64,000 nt of DNA, from positions 28,148,001 through 28,212,000 of the forward strand of contig NW_020825288.1 in NCBI RefSeq assembly GCF_003286085.1. Reading direction: 5' to 3'. This DNA comes from Drosophila persimilis (lineage: Eukaryota; Arthropoda; Insecta; Diptera; Drosophilidae). The notes beneath the pieces are model-generated. The model ran no database searches. It saw nothing but the letters and a program-made list of their open reading frames with translations, and had not been told where the DNA came from. Within the stretch, counting starts at the first letter, position 1; each line of letters begins with the position of its first letter. Below, one piece after another: positions 1 to 11,869 of the stretch. The position numbers were made by a program, and so were the translations under genes.

Positions 1-6
1 TGTCGC

Positions 7-10
<4 letters not shown>

Positions 11-37
<27 letters not shown>
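11..37. repeat. (TG)n microsatellite
   Basis: A run of about 13 TG dinucleotides at the left edge of the window. Confidence 0.95.
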
Positions 38-3000
38 TCCCTCCGGGGGCATGTGTTTGTTTTGAGCAAGGAACGGCGTCGTGTCCTCCACTTGGCCACA
101 TTCATTTATTGAACGGTGCCACCAGAAACCGAATGAAACCCAGAACTAAACCCAGAACCGAACCTAGCGGAATCACACTCGACCTCATCATTGTCGATGT
201 CGTCTGCTCTCCCAGCATTGTTCTATTTTTATTATTATTTTATTGTCTGGCTGCAGCAGAAGCCATCGTAGCCATCGGGACATGTGGGAGAGACCCTGAC
301 CGAGAACGGAGGATCCTAGACCGAGGACAGTGGACGGAGGACGGAGGACCTTCTTGCCATTGCAATTTATCGCATACGCTCGGAAAACATGTTCGCAGGC
401 ATTTTTATCATTTCCGCATTTATATGGTTTCCGCTCGAGCTGCAAGCAAACTAAGAAGTGGCTTTCTGCTTTATTGCCCATCGTCCTACCTCCCTTCCCC
501 CTTCCCCTTTACGCCCTCTTGGGGGATATGTCCTCTGATGGAGCTCGCAGCTGAAACAGAGACAGCATGGACCTACGATTACTCGTGGATGAGAGGAGCC
601 GTGGAGCCGAATGAATTGTTTAGGTTTAATTTATTGTACTGAGATTGGTTATGGGCTTTCGGTCTGGGTCAAGCCCACTGCACTGCTCGAAATGGTCCGT
701 CCCCGAGGGGTCCGTCCTGGAGCACAGGTTGAAGGTCGACAAAGTTTTCGCTTCGGTTCGATTGGGTTTTTACATTGATGACATCAATTTATTCTTATGA
801 AGATAAATGCTAGTTTCTGCCTTAAAAATATACATATATTTTTGCATGTGTAAAGAAAAAGTCTAGGGAAGCAGAAAACTATGAAAAATACACCCGAAGG
901 AAAGGCAATTAAATAAAGCTAAAATCAATATTCATGCAATATTTCTTTTGATTTCATTTGATACTTTGTCTTATGCAAACGAAGCATTTTCCCTTTGTTC
1001 TAGCACTCACCCAAAAGTTCTTTGCTGTGTAATTTTCCACAAAAAATATAACACTTGAAAGGACAGGCAGCTAAAAAAAAACAAAAAAACAAAAAAGTAC
1101 TTCTCGTATATGGTGTCCTGCCTCCGGCTCTTCTTTTGGGGGCAACGCACAAAAAAATGGTGAAAGAACTGAGAGGAAAGGACACGAAAAAGGGGCATGC
1201 AACCAGCCGGACAGCGGAGACTTGTTAAGGGTCAGTAATAAATCTCGGCAGCTTGTGCTGTAACTTAAATTAAATGCTGCAAAATCGGCTGGGCCGGACC
1301 CCTGGACAAGAGCGGGAAGGTAAAAGGAAAAGGCGAAGGAATACCGAAATACCATACCCGCTGCACGCAGCAGAGATGAAAAATGAGAGGCAATGAGGAA
1401 GGGGCACGACGCACAGACACATACACAGTGGAAAAGTGCACTGAGACGTGAGCGAACCGAAAAACGAAAACGAAAACGAAACAAGGAACAACTGAAATTA
1501 AATAGAGTTTTCACAAAACAAGCGGCTAAATATGCTGCAATTGCTGCCTAGGTTGCCTGTCAGGAGGATCAGGACTTCCGCTCTAGTGGTATGCAGACAC
1601 ACACACACACACACAGAAACGGGACAGGAAGTGGATTGGATCCGAGTGGAGTGGAGTGGAGTGGTAAGCGACCCTCCCTGATGGCATGTGTAAAAAGTCA
1701 GGGAGCCAAAAACGAGACTGCACGTGGCAAACAAAACTGTTGGCCACTTTTTAGCACAAAAGCACGCTAAAATTTATGGCTGCCAGCATTTGCGTGTTGG
1801 CAAGTTTTTTGCCCGCCCATCGAGCGGAAAAACCACCTGGAAAAAGATGAAAATATTACATTTCACACACGTATCACATAGAAGAGTTAAATTGCCAGCA
1901 GAAAAAAAGGATACAGGAGGAGGAGGAGGAGAACAAATGAAATTTTTGGGTTATTAAAGGGGTTACCGTCTACCCTCCCACCACCCCTTACATAATTTTC
2001 GGACTATTATACGACTATTCAATTTGCGCTGATGGCCTCCGACCAGCTGGAAGGAATATCTGTGAAGGTCAATTGAGGTCCTCAATTGGGCATAAATATT
2101 TCAATGGGATTCCCAAGTATTTTGCGATGCAAAGCGGCTTACATTTAATTTGATATCGTACCCCCGATAAAACCGCTCCGCATATTACATATTTTCCTCC
2201 ATAGAACGGCGGCGGCGGCGGGGGTGGGAGAAATCAATTTCGTCTGATTTATTTCATGCGGGTGGGCCTCGTATTTATGTACGATATGAATTATGTGCCA
2301 CAAAATACTTAAAATGGACTTTAATTTTTCTCGCTTTTATTTCGGTGGGAAAATTAATTTTGCAATGCGAAACTTTCGTGCCCCCACGCGGGAAAAACCA
2401 ATCAAAAATTCTGCACTGCACCCAAAAATGCATTAACTGAAAACATTTTTGGGGGGCGCAAAAGTTTCGGCTTTCGCCATAAATTAAATGCTGGCGAAAC
2501 TATAAAATTGAAATTATGGCAACTGCCAACTAATGAACAGCAATAAAAATAAATACATTGGCGGCACGGGCCAGGGGGCAGAGGACACAGGGCAGGGGGC
2601 AGGGGGGCAAGAACTTTCGCCTTTCAACGTTGCACCTGAATGACTTTCAAGCCAGCGAGAAACTATCTGAAACTGAAACTATGTCAATACATTCTCAAAG
2701 CCCAAAGTCAGAGTCAGGGCGAGTCCATGGACTCCACTCCTGAAGTATCATTTTTTCGTAAAAAGTTTTCCAACTTTTTCAGAGGCGAAAAAAAAGGGGA
2801 TAGCATACTTTAGTGCGCGACTGGCAGTCCTTCGACTGCCTCACAGCAAAGGACGAACCACACTGAATACGAAGTCGGCAGTCGGCAGCCGAGAGGACTT
2901 CGGGCTATGAGAGCTCGTCGGCCAGAGCTTTCGCTCTCTTAGCCTTTGCAGAACTCTCTTTGGCGTGCGTGTGCGATGGCGATATATTGCTTGCGCCGCC

Positions 3001-6000
3001 AAAACGAGACGGGCTGATGCGATGCTATCCCTCTCGCACCGCGAAAGCTGTGTGTGTCGGCACCACACACAGGCGAGTGCCACTTGTGACGCTTGGGAAT
3101 CCCAAATGTTAATAATGCAACGCCAGGCGGCAGGGACTCGACTTTCTCGCTGACTTTGGTCATGTATGTCCATGCCGGACAGGAGAGTGGACGGACTTTG
3201 CCATGTTTGTGCTTGCCTGTGTGCGGCTGGGACACATGCAGCATTTGGTGGCACTGTTGTTAGGCCGTGTTGACTTGTTTCCTAGTCGCCGCTTGCTGTT
3301 TAGGGATTTGCGTCAGTCCAAACGATGGGCCTGTAGGGGCGACAGTGAAATGCATTTCAAGTCTACGTGTAAGTGGGGCCCTGCAACTGCAACTGCAACC
3401 CCATTGTTGTTCTTGCCGCACACACAGAGGGGGAGCCGACACACTGAGCCTTCTGAGCAATGGAGACAAAATGGGTAGACAGTTGAATGGGTCACGTCTG
3501 AGCATTTAAGCGGGACAAAAATGTGGGTCAATGGGTTTCTAGTTGCGCTTTTCATAATGCGACTGCACAAGTTGTTTTGTTGGGCTCACAGGCTAATCAA
3601 ATTAGATATCACAGGCATGAGGGCTTTAAGGGCTTTATGGTTTGTTGGGTTACTTCAGGCATAAGTGGATACAGATCTTGAAGTGGCTCTTACATCAGCT
3701 AACAAGAGGATAGAAATCTACAAGAGGTTCTTTGGTGTAGCACTCGAGATATGCGGCACTTTTTTAAATAAGATACTTCTCCCGATTGCTCTGTGCTCCG
3801 AATTGAATGTCCCTTGTACTTTTAAGCAAATTAAAAGCATTGATTCCCCATAGACAGAGACCGATCTATATATATATAGATGTATCCTAAAGATGTTTTA
3901 GCTCATGCTCAAGAGGTCGGTTCTTAAGTTACCTGGCGTTGAACCAAGTTTAAACAAAGTTTTGGTGCACCTTAAGCCTGGGCAAACATTTTGCCACCAC
4001 CAAAAACAATGTGTGGATGGCAACACGGAAGCAACAACAAAGCCAAAATCCACGAAATCCCTGCAAAGTTTCTGGCCAATGCGGCCACATAATAATGGCC
4101 ACAGTTTCGTTTCACACGCTCCACTGATTAACATGGCCAGAACACACCCACACTCCAGTACGGCGTGTGTGTACGGCTAATTGAAATTTAATTTAATGGC
4201 CGCACGTTGAAAACCCACGGCACGGAAAATTCCGTGTACTGGAAAAGTGTGTTGGGAAAACGCTCTTGAAGCGTTTCCCAGTTCTAATTAAATTGCTAGC
4301 GATTTATGAATTGCATTTCCCCTGCATAAAAAATAGGGGCAGCAGAACAGAACAGAACAGAACACAAAATGGTGCACTGACCAAACCATAAAAATGCCAC
4401 ACAAAACTGGCATTTAGCTAATTGAACATGTGTTCTACTGTATACAGTGTGCACTGCTCGTAGCCCTTTTGCTTTTGCATTTGTTTGAGTTTTGTCTTTG
4501 TTTACCCGTTCCAGCTTTTTACAGTTCATTAATATTGAAGGGGAGAGGGCCTTGCACGGAGGAGTACGACGACGAGGGTCAATTGCAAATTAAAAGCCAA
4601 CTACATCCCCTCTACGGTGCTCTCTGTTGCCACACCTTTTTTTATCTGTGTGTGTGTGTGTTTTCCACATTTCGCCGTTTCCCCATTTCCCCATTTCCCG
4701 AGTGCCAGCTAATTTAAATTTTTTGCTAGTTTGCTGCGGAATTTATGCTTAACAGCAGGTACAGCAGAGAGCCACACAAATTGAGGCATAAATTTCGTTG
4801 CATTTCTATGCATTTTCCCGTTTTTGTTTTTTGCTTCTTTTGTTTAATTAAAACATTGTTCTGGCTGCACCGAAATATACGTACATACATGTTTATATGT
4901 ATCTAATAAATATTTAAGGTCTGGGACTGGGACATTCTGACAGCCAAAAACAATTTCAGTAATGGCCATGAAATTCGTATAACTTTTGATTACTTTTGGA
5001 TTGAATTCACTTATAATTACCGGCATGAGTCGGCCCTTGATGGGCACTCGAAAGTGTTTTCAATTTCAATTAATATACAAGCCACTCGAACAGCCGCAAC
5101 CCCATTGGAATCCACACACACACAATTGAGTCCGAGGACTACTACTACAGCTGCTCGATGGCTCCTTCGACCGGAAATCAACTGAAGTGCTGTCTGCCTT
5201 TGATGGCTGTCTAGCTCCTGCAGTTTGCTGACGATACTGCTACTGCTGCTGCTCCTCCACTGAAGATGCCTGAGTAAATGCCTTAAACTTTGTTTAAACT
5301 TTTGCCCCAACTGTTGTCTGGCTGGCTGGCTGGCTGACTGGCTGGCTAACTGGCAGTGGAAGGGCAGTGGCCAAGAAAATTAGCAATGATACCGTATCAT
5401 CGGCTTTGGAGGCTTGCTCTGGCTCTCCTCATAATGCCATCATTATGGGGGCACAGAGGAAAAGTTAAAGTTTTTAGTAGCAACAGCTTTTGCTGAAGGA
5501 CAAAAATTTCCAACAAGAATTTTCATGCGACGCCACCGGTGGCTGGAATTTCCGGCATGCTCCCGTAAAAGCCCAGGTCTAAGCAGGAAAATTATTAAAC
5601 AATGCCCAAGTGGACACGCAGACGGACTGCAATGACGATGGGATGATGGGACGATAGTACGATGAGACGATGACAATGGGAGCCATGGTGCATGCAGCTA
5701 TGAAAATGGCAAAATGGCAAAGTGCTGACCTAAGCCCACAGAACGAAAAAATGGCCCAGTCAGGAGTCGGTCAGGATGGAGGCCCAGGAAAAGGCACACA
5801 AAACGACCAAACAGACACACAAAAAAGTGTAGTGACACTGCTACTCATCACAAACTCGAAATCCAGAATTCAGTCTGTGACTCAAACTGGTACTGGTACT
5901 GGTCCAGTGACCGACAGGCAGGAGGAGGACATGACGAAGTGTCACATGGGACAGAGGCTACAAAATCCCAATGTAGCCGGTGATAAGGCCAACTAGGGGG

Positions 6001-6546
6001 CCACGTGTTTGCCTTTCAATTTGTGCAGCCGTAGCCCTAGTCAGGGGTAGAATTATGAATAGACCAGCAAAAAACAAAGCTCCCCAACAAGAGGAGACAG
6101 GATAGGCATCAGGAATGGGGGAAGTGACATCCCAAGACCGGAGTGGAACGGAGCGTTAGAGCATTCATTGAAGCTAAACAGGCTGAGGGCGGACGAGGCG
6201 TGGAGGTGGTGGAGGAGGTGGAGGAGATGGAGATGGGTTACTGGATGGGCTACGCTTCGATACCAAAAGGCAAAAGAAAAACAAGTTTTCCGCAAAAGTT
6301 GTACTTGATTTTTGCCTTACTTTAGTTGCCGCTTGTTTTCCATGCTCTGGGCTTCTTTTGTTTCCATCTGGAACAAGATGCATCGAATGAAATTAAAATG
6401 TAAATTCCACTGCTGCACGTTAAAGGTGAAACTAGAGAGATTTCGCAATTTGTCAAGAATATGCTGCATATAAATAACTATACGACCCATAAACATCAGC
6501 ATGCCATCTAGAGAGTCAGCAGCAGAGGGCCAAGCTGGCCAGAGAA

Positions 6547-6690
6547 TGTGGCAAGAAGGCCAAAGAGTGTGGCAGAAGACGAGAAACCAAGACGCCCAGA
6601 GAGTGTGGCAGAGGACGAAAGGCCAAGACGCCCAGAGAGTGTGGCAGAAGACGAAAGGCCAAGACGCCCAGAGAGTACGAGTATGGCAGG
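6547..6690. repeat. 36-bp minisatellite, about 3.5 copies
   Basis: Units beginning GTGTGGCAGA recur at 6567, 6603 and 6639, exactly 36 bp apart, with partial copies on either side. The unit length is a multiple of three and the repeat is open in several frames, which produces spurious repetitive ORFs. It lies just 3' of small gene A. Confidence 0.9.
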
Positions 6691-6807
6691 AAATGCGGCA
6701 GAAGTGCAAGCTGATTTGGCTCCCGTTGCGAAAGTGAAGTTGAAGGATGCTTTCTGGCTTTCTTGTAAAACACAACAAAATATATATGTATATTTTATTG
6801 CACAAAT

Positions 6808-7452
6808 TCATCGGTAATCCGTAGACATTATCTTTTTGTAGCGCTTCTTCTCTTTTTTTGTGAGTTGGAAAACCTTGTCATGCGTGTACTTTAGCTCGGC
6901 CTCATTATGCAACGGCGGCCACAAAGAGGTGTATGCCATGTTCCTATGAAAAAAATGGCATCCATTATTATGGTTAAGCTCTAGTCAAGCTTAGTAACGG
7001 TTACCTAACCAAGCTGAACATATCGACGGCAGTGCTCTGAAAATTAATCAGGTTAGCGATCTCCTTCTGAAACTGTGCTTCATAATCCCTACGGGCTTTC
7101 GAATAGCGATGAAGGCAGACATAGGAGCTGCAAAGAGAAGATGTTCCGAAAGACTGTTCATCACCATCGTGGATACTTACTAATTAACCTTAAAGTTTGA
7201 GTAACTGGGATAGCGACTCATAGCATCGGCATCATCGCCGTGTTGCAACTTTTTTTCCCTGATCTGAAATGCCTCATCCTCGTTCCTCATATTGAATTGA
7301 GCGAGTTGTTTTGACTCATCCTCGTTGGGAATATCTTTCAACTCTGTACTACGCCGGTGTCGAGTGTCTATCACAGAGGAACTCCGAAAGTTGAGGCTTT
7401 TCCGCAATTCGGACACTCTGCTCTTCCTATCAATAGGTATATCTTCTTCCAT
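6808..7452 (-). CDS. Small uncharacterised protein A (WPPLH family, 176 aa)
   Basis: Exons are 7452-7181, 7127-7005 and 6943-6808. The joined length is 531 nt. Both introns are in phase 2, with GTAAGT/CAG and GTAACC/TAG borders. I do not recognise the product. The N-terminal half is hydrophilic and rich in Arg, Ser, Asp and Glu. The middle exon encodes a charged helix (SYVCLHRYSKARRDYEAQF). The last exon holds the hallmark NMAYTSLWPPLHNEAEL and ends in a lysine-rich K..Y..IMSTDYR segment. Genes B (7723-8397) and C (17601-18305) are paralogues with the same intron phases and the same 123-nt middle exon. No signal peptide or membrane segment is visible. The start was chosen at MEED; an upstream in-frame extension lacks ATG support. 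A CAATAAAA polyadenylation-type signal overlaps the 3' end. Divergent pairing with B, 270 bp apart, suggests a shared promoter. Function is unknown. Confidence 0.75.
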
Positions 7453-7517
7453 TGTGATAGGTATTTGTATATATAATGTAAGAATATATAGATATTTAGT
7501 TCCTATCACTATGGAAG
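7446..7517. repeat. Inverted repeat with 16-bp arms over the gene A start codon
   Basis: Arms 7446-7461 (CTTCCATTGTGATAGG) and 7502-7517 (CCTATCACTATGGAAG) are complementary at 15 of 16 positions across a 40-bp AT-rich spacer. The left arm contains the start codon of gene A on the minus strand. Confidence 0.85.
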
Positions 7518-7722
7518 TTTGTTTGTTTATGATGCAGGGATAGATTCTGAGTTTAAGTGCAAGGTTACTGTGACATGGATTATCGATCATGGATCATCTC
7601 CTCCCATCAGAGTAGGCAAATGGTCAAAAGTAATCATTCCACAGTCATAATTCTCTCGTATACCACTCGAAACATACCAAAAAATTCCACAGATAAACAG
7701 GATTATACATTCATAGGCCACC

Positions 7723-8397
7723 ATGAGTACCAGAGAGTCCATTAGCAGTAGAAAGTCATTGGTGGTAGGAGTTAGATCGACCCAGGAGCAAGCTGCTATC
7801 GCGCGGTACTCCCGTTGGACCGCCTCGGTCACTATCGATGAAAACTTTACGAGTGGTTTTCCGGATATGAGTCGTCGTCATGAGAAGGACAAGCAACACA
7901 TTGTGCCAGGGTACCAGGACTTGCCTGAAGTAAAATATGATCCGAAATTTACACCACCTTACTGCGATGATTTGGAAGTTTTCATCGATCCGAATTTTGC
8001 AACATTTCGTGTACCACTGTAAGCTTCAATGCCTTTTGGGTGGGGCAGTTGATTTCAGTTTTGTAACGGGTTTTCTTAAGGTATGTCCGCTGTCTGGAGC
8101 GCTATGGACAGGCCAAGCGACGCTATAACAGGCAACTCAATCGAGAGGTCAAAAAACTGATCGAGAATCAGCCAACAGCAGATTGTGCCTGGCAATTCGT
8201 GAGGTAAGATCTGCTGATCTTTCGTCTATATCTGAGTACTAAATATTCGATTTATATTCAGAACCATGAGCTATACCACTCTCTGGCCTCCGCTGCATAC
8301 CAGGGAGGAGTTGAAGCTGTTTGAAAAGGGCTTCTGCAAGCTGTCGCCTGCGGAGAAGCGTCACTATGATAAGATAATGAATACCAATTTTACTTAA
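7723..8397 (+). CDS. Small uncharacterised protein B (WPPLH family, 184 aa)
   Basis: Exons are 7723-8018, 8081-8203 and 8262-8397. The joined length is 555 nt with both introns in phase 2. It is a paralogue of genes A and C. The middle exon encodes YVRCLERYGQAKRRYNRQL followed by an acidic/basic helix. The last exon begins at the codon for RTMSYTTLWPPLHTREEL and ends KIMNTNFT. The N-terminal exon is serine- and charge-rich, contains PPYCDDLEVF near its end, and has little similarity to A or C. The start is the first ATG, in an acceptable context (GCCACCATG), which is close to the Drosophila consensus. AATAAA follows the stop at 8425. No targeting signal or known domain is visible, so function is not assigned. 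It is transcribed away from gene A. Confidence 0.75.
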
Positions 8398-8585
8398 ATG
8401 CGAAGTCTGAAGATACCACACAAAAATAAAATACTAAATTAAACGCAAAAAAAGCTTTACAAGTTTGTCTTTCGATCGCTTTGAAGCTTTACTCAAAAGC
8501 TTTGCTTATTTCCTCTCCGACTCACGATGTTGCTCTCACGCTCTCCCAAAAACCCTGATCATTATCTCCCCGAATCGCATGGCGG

Positions 8586-8623
8586 TATTTAAAGGCCTCT
8601 CGGAGCCGACTTTGCGATCAGTT
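8586..8623 (+). promoter_or_regulatory. Core promoter of Sp7 (TATA-like plus initiator)
   Basis: TATTTAAAG at 8586-8594 is followed by TCAGTT at 8618-8623, matching the arthropod initiator, with A+1 at about 8620. The start codon lies 133 bp downstream. The TATA-to-initiator distance of about 34 bp is at the long end of the normal range. Confidence 0.55.
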
Positions 8624-8752
8624 GGTCAGCGTCTCAACGTTCCGTCTCCGTCTGAGTAGTCTCCTTCCCCTCCCGCTCGAGGTCGTTGTGCGTAATCGCG
8701 TGTGTTTTGATTTGATTTGTGTTTTGTGCAAATTGTGGGAAATACTCCCAAG

Positions 8753-10488
8753 ATGAAGTCAACATTCCAGTCGCTGGGGGTTTTTGTCACCTGCCTCCTG
8801 GTTCTAGTGCAAGCCCAAGAAAGTAAGTAACTAAAAGTCATAATTTATCCAATCTCTGACTCATGGACTTTGCCAGGGGATAACCCAACATCAGTGAGAG
8901 ATGTGTGAGGTGCGCCTGCAGTAATGACTCGAATAAATCAAAGAAAAAGTTCAATTCGATTCAATTTTTGAGCTCGCTGCAGAGCAAATTACTTTCTTGA
9001 ACCTACAAAAAAGTATAATCGCACATTAAATTTTTATGTGCACGTCAATGAAGCGGTTTCTGTTATCAATTAAATTCTTGCTGGAGTAATTAATTTGTAG
9101 AATGGCAATGACTTCTCAGGCAAATCAACAGCGCGACAACAAACTAGTTTCGATGCCAAACAAGTTGTCATGTAAATCAATCCGTGTGCACTTGCATTAC
9201 AATGTGATATTATTCCCACTTCCAGGCTGTAGAAATCCCAACCAGCGGCAAGGCTACTGTGTATCGCTCTATGACTGTCCGACTCTGCTAAGTGTCGTCC
9301 AGCAGAGCTCTGTGAGCAGTGACGATCGCTCTTTCCTGGTCAACTCCCAGTGCTACAATGGCATTGGTCGCCAGCCACATGTCTGTTGCACCAACGATAG
9401 GGGATACGGGGCTGCAGACACAACCACTCAGCGATCGGTGATTGTCAGCAGTAGGCCCACGGTGTTTGGTGGCCAACAGGGGCCGGGTAATCTACTGCCG
9501 GTGCCTCCAAAGTGTGGTCCTCACTCGTTCAGCGATAAGGTCTACAATGGCAATGACACCGCTTTGGATGAGTTCACCTGGATGGCTCTCTTGGAGTATG
9601 TGGATCGTGAGTTGTGATTGACATATCCATAAGGAACAGAGGCCTGATTGTCTCTCTCTTTCAGGCAAAGGTCAGCGACAGCTAAGTTGCGGTGGAAGTC
9701 TGATCAACAATCGTTATGTCCTGACGGCTGCACATTGTGTCACAGGGGAAGTGGCCACACAAGTCGGACAATTGTAAGTAGCTCCATCTTTTCTTCTCAA
9801 GCCCCTAATCAATCTCTTTTCTTTAACCTTCCAGAACTTCTGTACGCCTGGGCGAGTACGACACTAGCAAGGATATCGATTGTATAGCCGGTGATTGCAA
9901 TCCCCCCTACATAGAGCGCTCCATTGAGCAGACTATTGTCCATCCGGAATACGATGCCACGAGTCGTCATCGCTACCATGACATTGCCCTGCTGCGTCTG
10001 GCGGAGCCTGTGACACTCAACGAGTACATTCAGCCGGTGTGTCTGCCACTGGCCACAACCCGCCAGGCGATCAACGTGGGAGAACAGCTGGTGGTCAGCG
10101 GTTGGGGAAGAACAACCACAGGTACGTCCGATGAAAGCGTTCAAGGAGAGTTTTTACTGTAATAGAATCGCTGAATCTTCCAGCACGCAAGAGCAACATC
10201 AAGCAGAGGCTCTCTCTGCCCGTTAACGATCACGAGTCCTGTGTCCGGAAGTTTGCCACGCGGCAGATCAATCTGATCGGCGCTCAGCTCTGTGCCGGCG
10301 GGGAGTTCTACCGCGACAGCTGTGATGGCGACTCCGGGGGTCCGCTGATGCGAAGGGGCTTCGAGCAGGCCTGGTTCCAGGAGGGCGTGGTCTCCTTTGG
10401 CAATCGCTGTGGTCTCGAGGGCTGGCCGGGCGTTTACACTTCTGTGAGGGACTACATGGATTGGATCGAGAGCACACTTCGGCCTTGA
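8753..10488 (+). CDS. Sp7: CLIP-domain serine protease Sp7 (melanization protease, 383 aa)
   Basis: Exons are 8753-8822, 9226-9606, 9665-9773, 9835-10121 and 10184-10488, 1152 nt in all. The protein is a secreted zymogen. Residues 1 to about 21 form a signal peptide (CLLVLVQA). A CLIP domain with six cysteines (25, 35, 41, 66, 77, 78) follows, then a linker and a trypsin-like catalytic domain. Predicted activation cleavage is after Lys128, releasing VYNG. The catalytic triad is His174 (LTAAHC), Asp236 (DIALLRL) and Ser333 (GDSGGP), and Asp327 in the specificity pocket predicts cleavage after Arg or Lys. From memory the catalytic half closely resembles D. melanogaster Sp7 (CG3066, also called MP2 or PAE1), which acts upstream of prophenoloxidase in haemolymph melanization. 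MP1 was considered, but its catalytic domain matches less well. All active-site residues are intact. The gene lies between paralogous small genes B and C. Confidence 0.9.
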
Positions 10489-11426
10489 GGAGTATTCTGG
10501 TGCGAGGATTGTGTATCTTTTGTTTAAATTAAGTTTTAATTAAAGTCAAGTCGTGGCGAGGCGAGTCGAGTTCTTTTTTGGCCATTGCGCGTGGCGTCTT
10601 TTAATTAACTTGCATTCAATGCGATTTTATCAGCTGCTGCTCCTGCAACGCTGCGTATACGTAATGCGCTTACAGCCGCGCAGTTTGCGGTAATTAAAAT
10701 CGTTGTTCTCGCTCGAAAGCAAGGCAATGGAGTGCCGAGTGGAGTGGAGTGCCTTGGTGAATAACTTGCGAGATTCTGGTGCTGCCAACTTGCCCGCCAG
10801 CACCTTCTTAGCACCCTCAACGATTTTCTATGTAATTTGGCAATGAATTTCTATTATGCAAGAATCCTTTCGCCACTCCTCTCCACCCTTTTTCAATCTT
10901 GTTTTCAGGCTGATTGCATTTTAGGGCGGAGCGGAGCGAAGTAGACAATAGCCGGGGCCCCTCATTATGTGTGTGTCCGCAGAAAGGTTAATGATGCCTG
11001 CAGGATCCTACAGCAGAGAGACAAAAGGTTTAAAGAATCCTTTGTGGCTTGGGTTGCATTTGACCGAGGCCCTCACAAGCTCTCTAGACCCCTTTTCCTC
11101 GCTTAAAATCTAATTTAATGTTTAAGTAAATACTAAATTCTAATGACAAACTGCAGCTATAAGCTCTGCTCCGTTTTTTTTTTTTTGTTTGACTTATCTT
11201 TTGCCAGAAACTTGGTTCAACTTTTGGCCAGAAAAAAGAAAAGTTACACCAACTACTCTCTGGTCATGTGTGTGTTTGAGGATAAATGCGGCAAATGAAT
11301 ACAAAAAACACTTTGGCAAAATGCAACCGAAAAAGTTGTAATTCAATTTTGAGGGGGGTCGGGGGATGTTCCGAACTTTTGCCCAAAATGCCAGCCAAAT
11401 GTAATTAACACGCACACAGAGGGCAT

Positions 11427-11428
<2 letters not shown>

Positions 11429-11461
<33 letters not shown>
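11429..11461. repeat. (GA)n microsatellite
   Basis: An uninterrupted run of about 16 GA dinucleotides. Confidence 0.95.
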
Positions 11462-11464
<3 letters not shown>

Positions 11465-11830
11465 TGGAGGAGGGGATTGGCAACACCAACACAGAGAAAA
11501 CGGTTGCAATGGAGTGGCAAAACGACTTGTCCAACTGCCAGACAGGGCAGACAGGTGTGGTGTTCTGCACCCCACTGACTGCCCCGTCGATTGGCGCCGG
11601 AGTCCAGGGCCCAGGACTCTAAACCGATGCAAATTTCTGGTAGGTAGAAAGGTACAGGTGTGCCACCATTTCTCCTCCACTCAGTTACAGGCTTAATTGA
11701 GTTGTGTTGCCAGCATTTAAAATAGCCAGCAGCGCTAACGATCTCGGCAAATACATGTACCATGGGAAAGTGGGAAGGTCAAAAGCCAAAAGAAATAAAT
11801 TGCATACAATTCATATTTTGCTTGAATTCC

Positions 11831-11868
<38 letters not shown>
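11831..11868. repeat. (CT)n microsatellite
   Basis: A run of CT dinucleotides with one CG interruption near its start. It lies about 370 bp from the GA run at 11429, so the two tracts are complementary. Confidence 0.95.

Positions 11869-11869
<1 letters not shown>

Larger units (their letters stand above)
1..6807. other. Intergenic region, no gene recognised
   Basis: No open frame here has fly-like coding character, plausible splice sites or a recognisable domain. The longest frames run through TG/CA repeats or low-complexity sequence. The region holds a TG microsatellite at the left edge, a CA tract near 1597-1615, GAGTG pentamer repeats near 1648-1668, a TGGC-rich tract near 5320-5350 and a 36-bp minisatellite at 6547-6690. 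A distal part of a flanking gene, such as a UTR or long intron, cannot be excluded. Confidence 0.6.

Noticed and set aside
16..642. A 208-codon plus-strand frame at the left edge
   Set aside because: It opens in a TG microsatellite, has no domain, shows mixed low-complexity composition and has no partner exons.
1071..1514. A 147-codon minus-strand frame rich in Phe, Ser and Cys
   Set aside because: Its composition reflects A/C-rich DNA read in reverse; neighbouring frames in the same stretch look alike.
2841..3254. A 137-codon minus-strand frame with several Arg/Ser stretches
   Set aside because: Overlapping frames on both strands are equally open, and no splice partners or motif were found.
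6317..6811. A 164-codon minus-strand frame with HTLWASWPF repeats
   Set aside because: It is a translation of the 36-bp minisatellite and overlaps the 3' end of gene A.
8753..10488. Identification of the protease as MP1
   Set aside because: The catalytic-domain sequence (VYNGNDTALDEF, DSCDGDSGGPLMRRGF, NRCGLEGWPGVYT) agrees with Sp7 better than with MP1 as I recall them.
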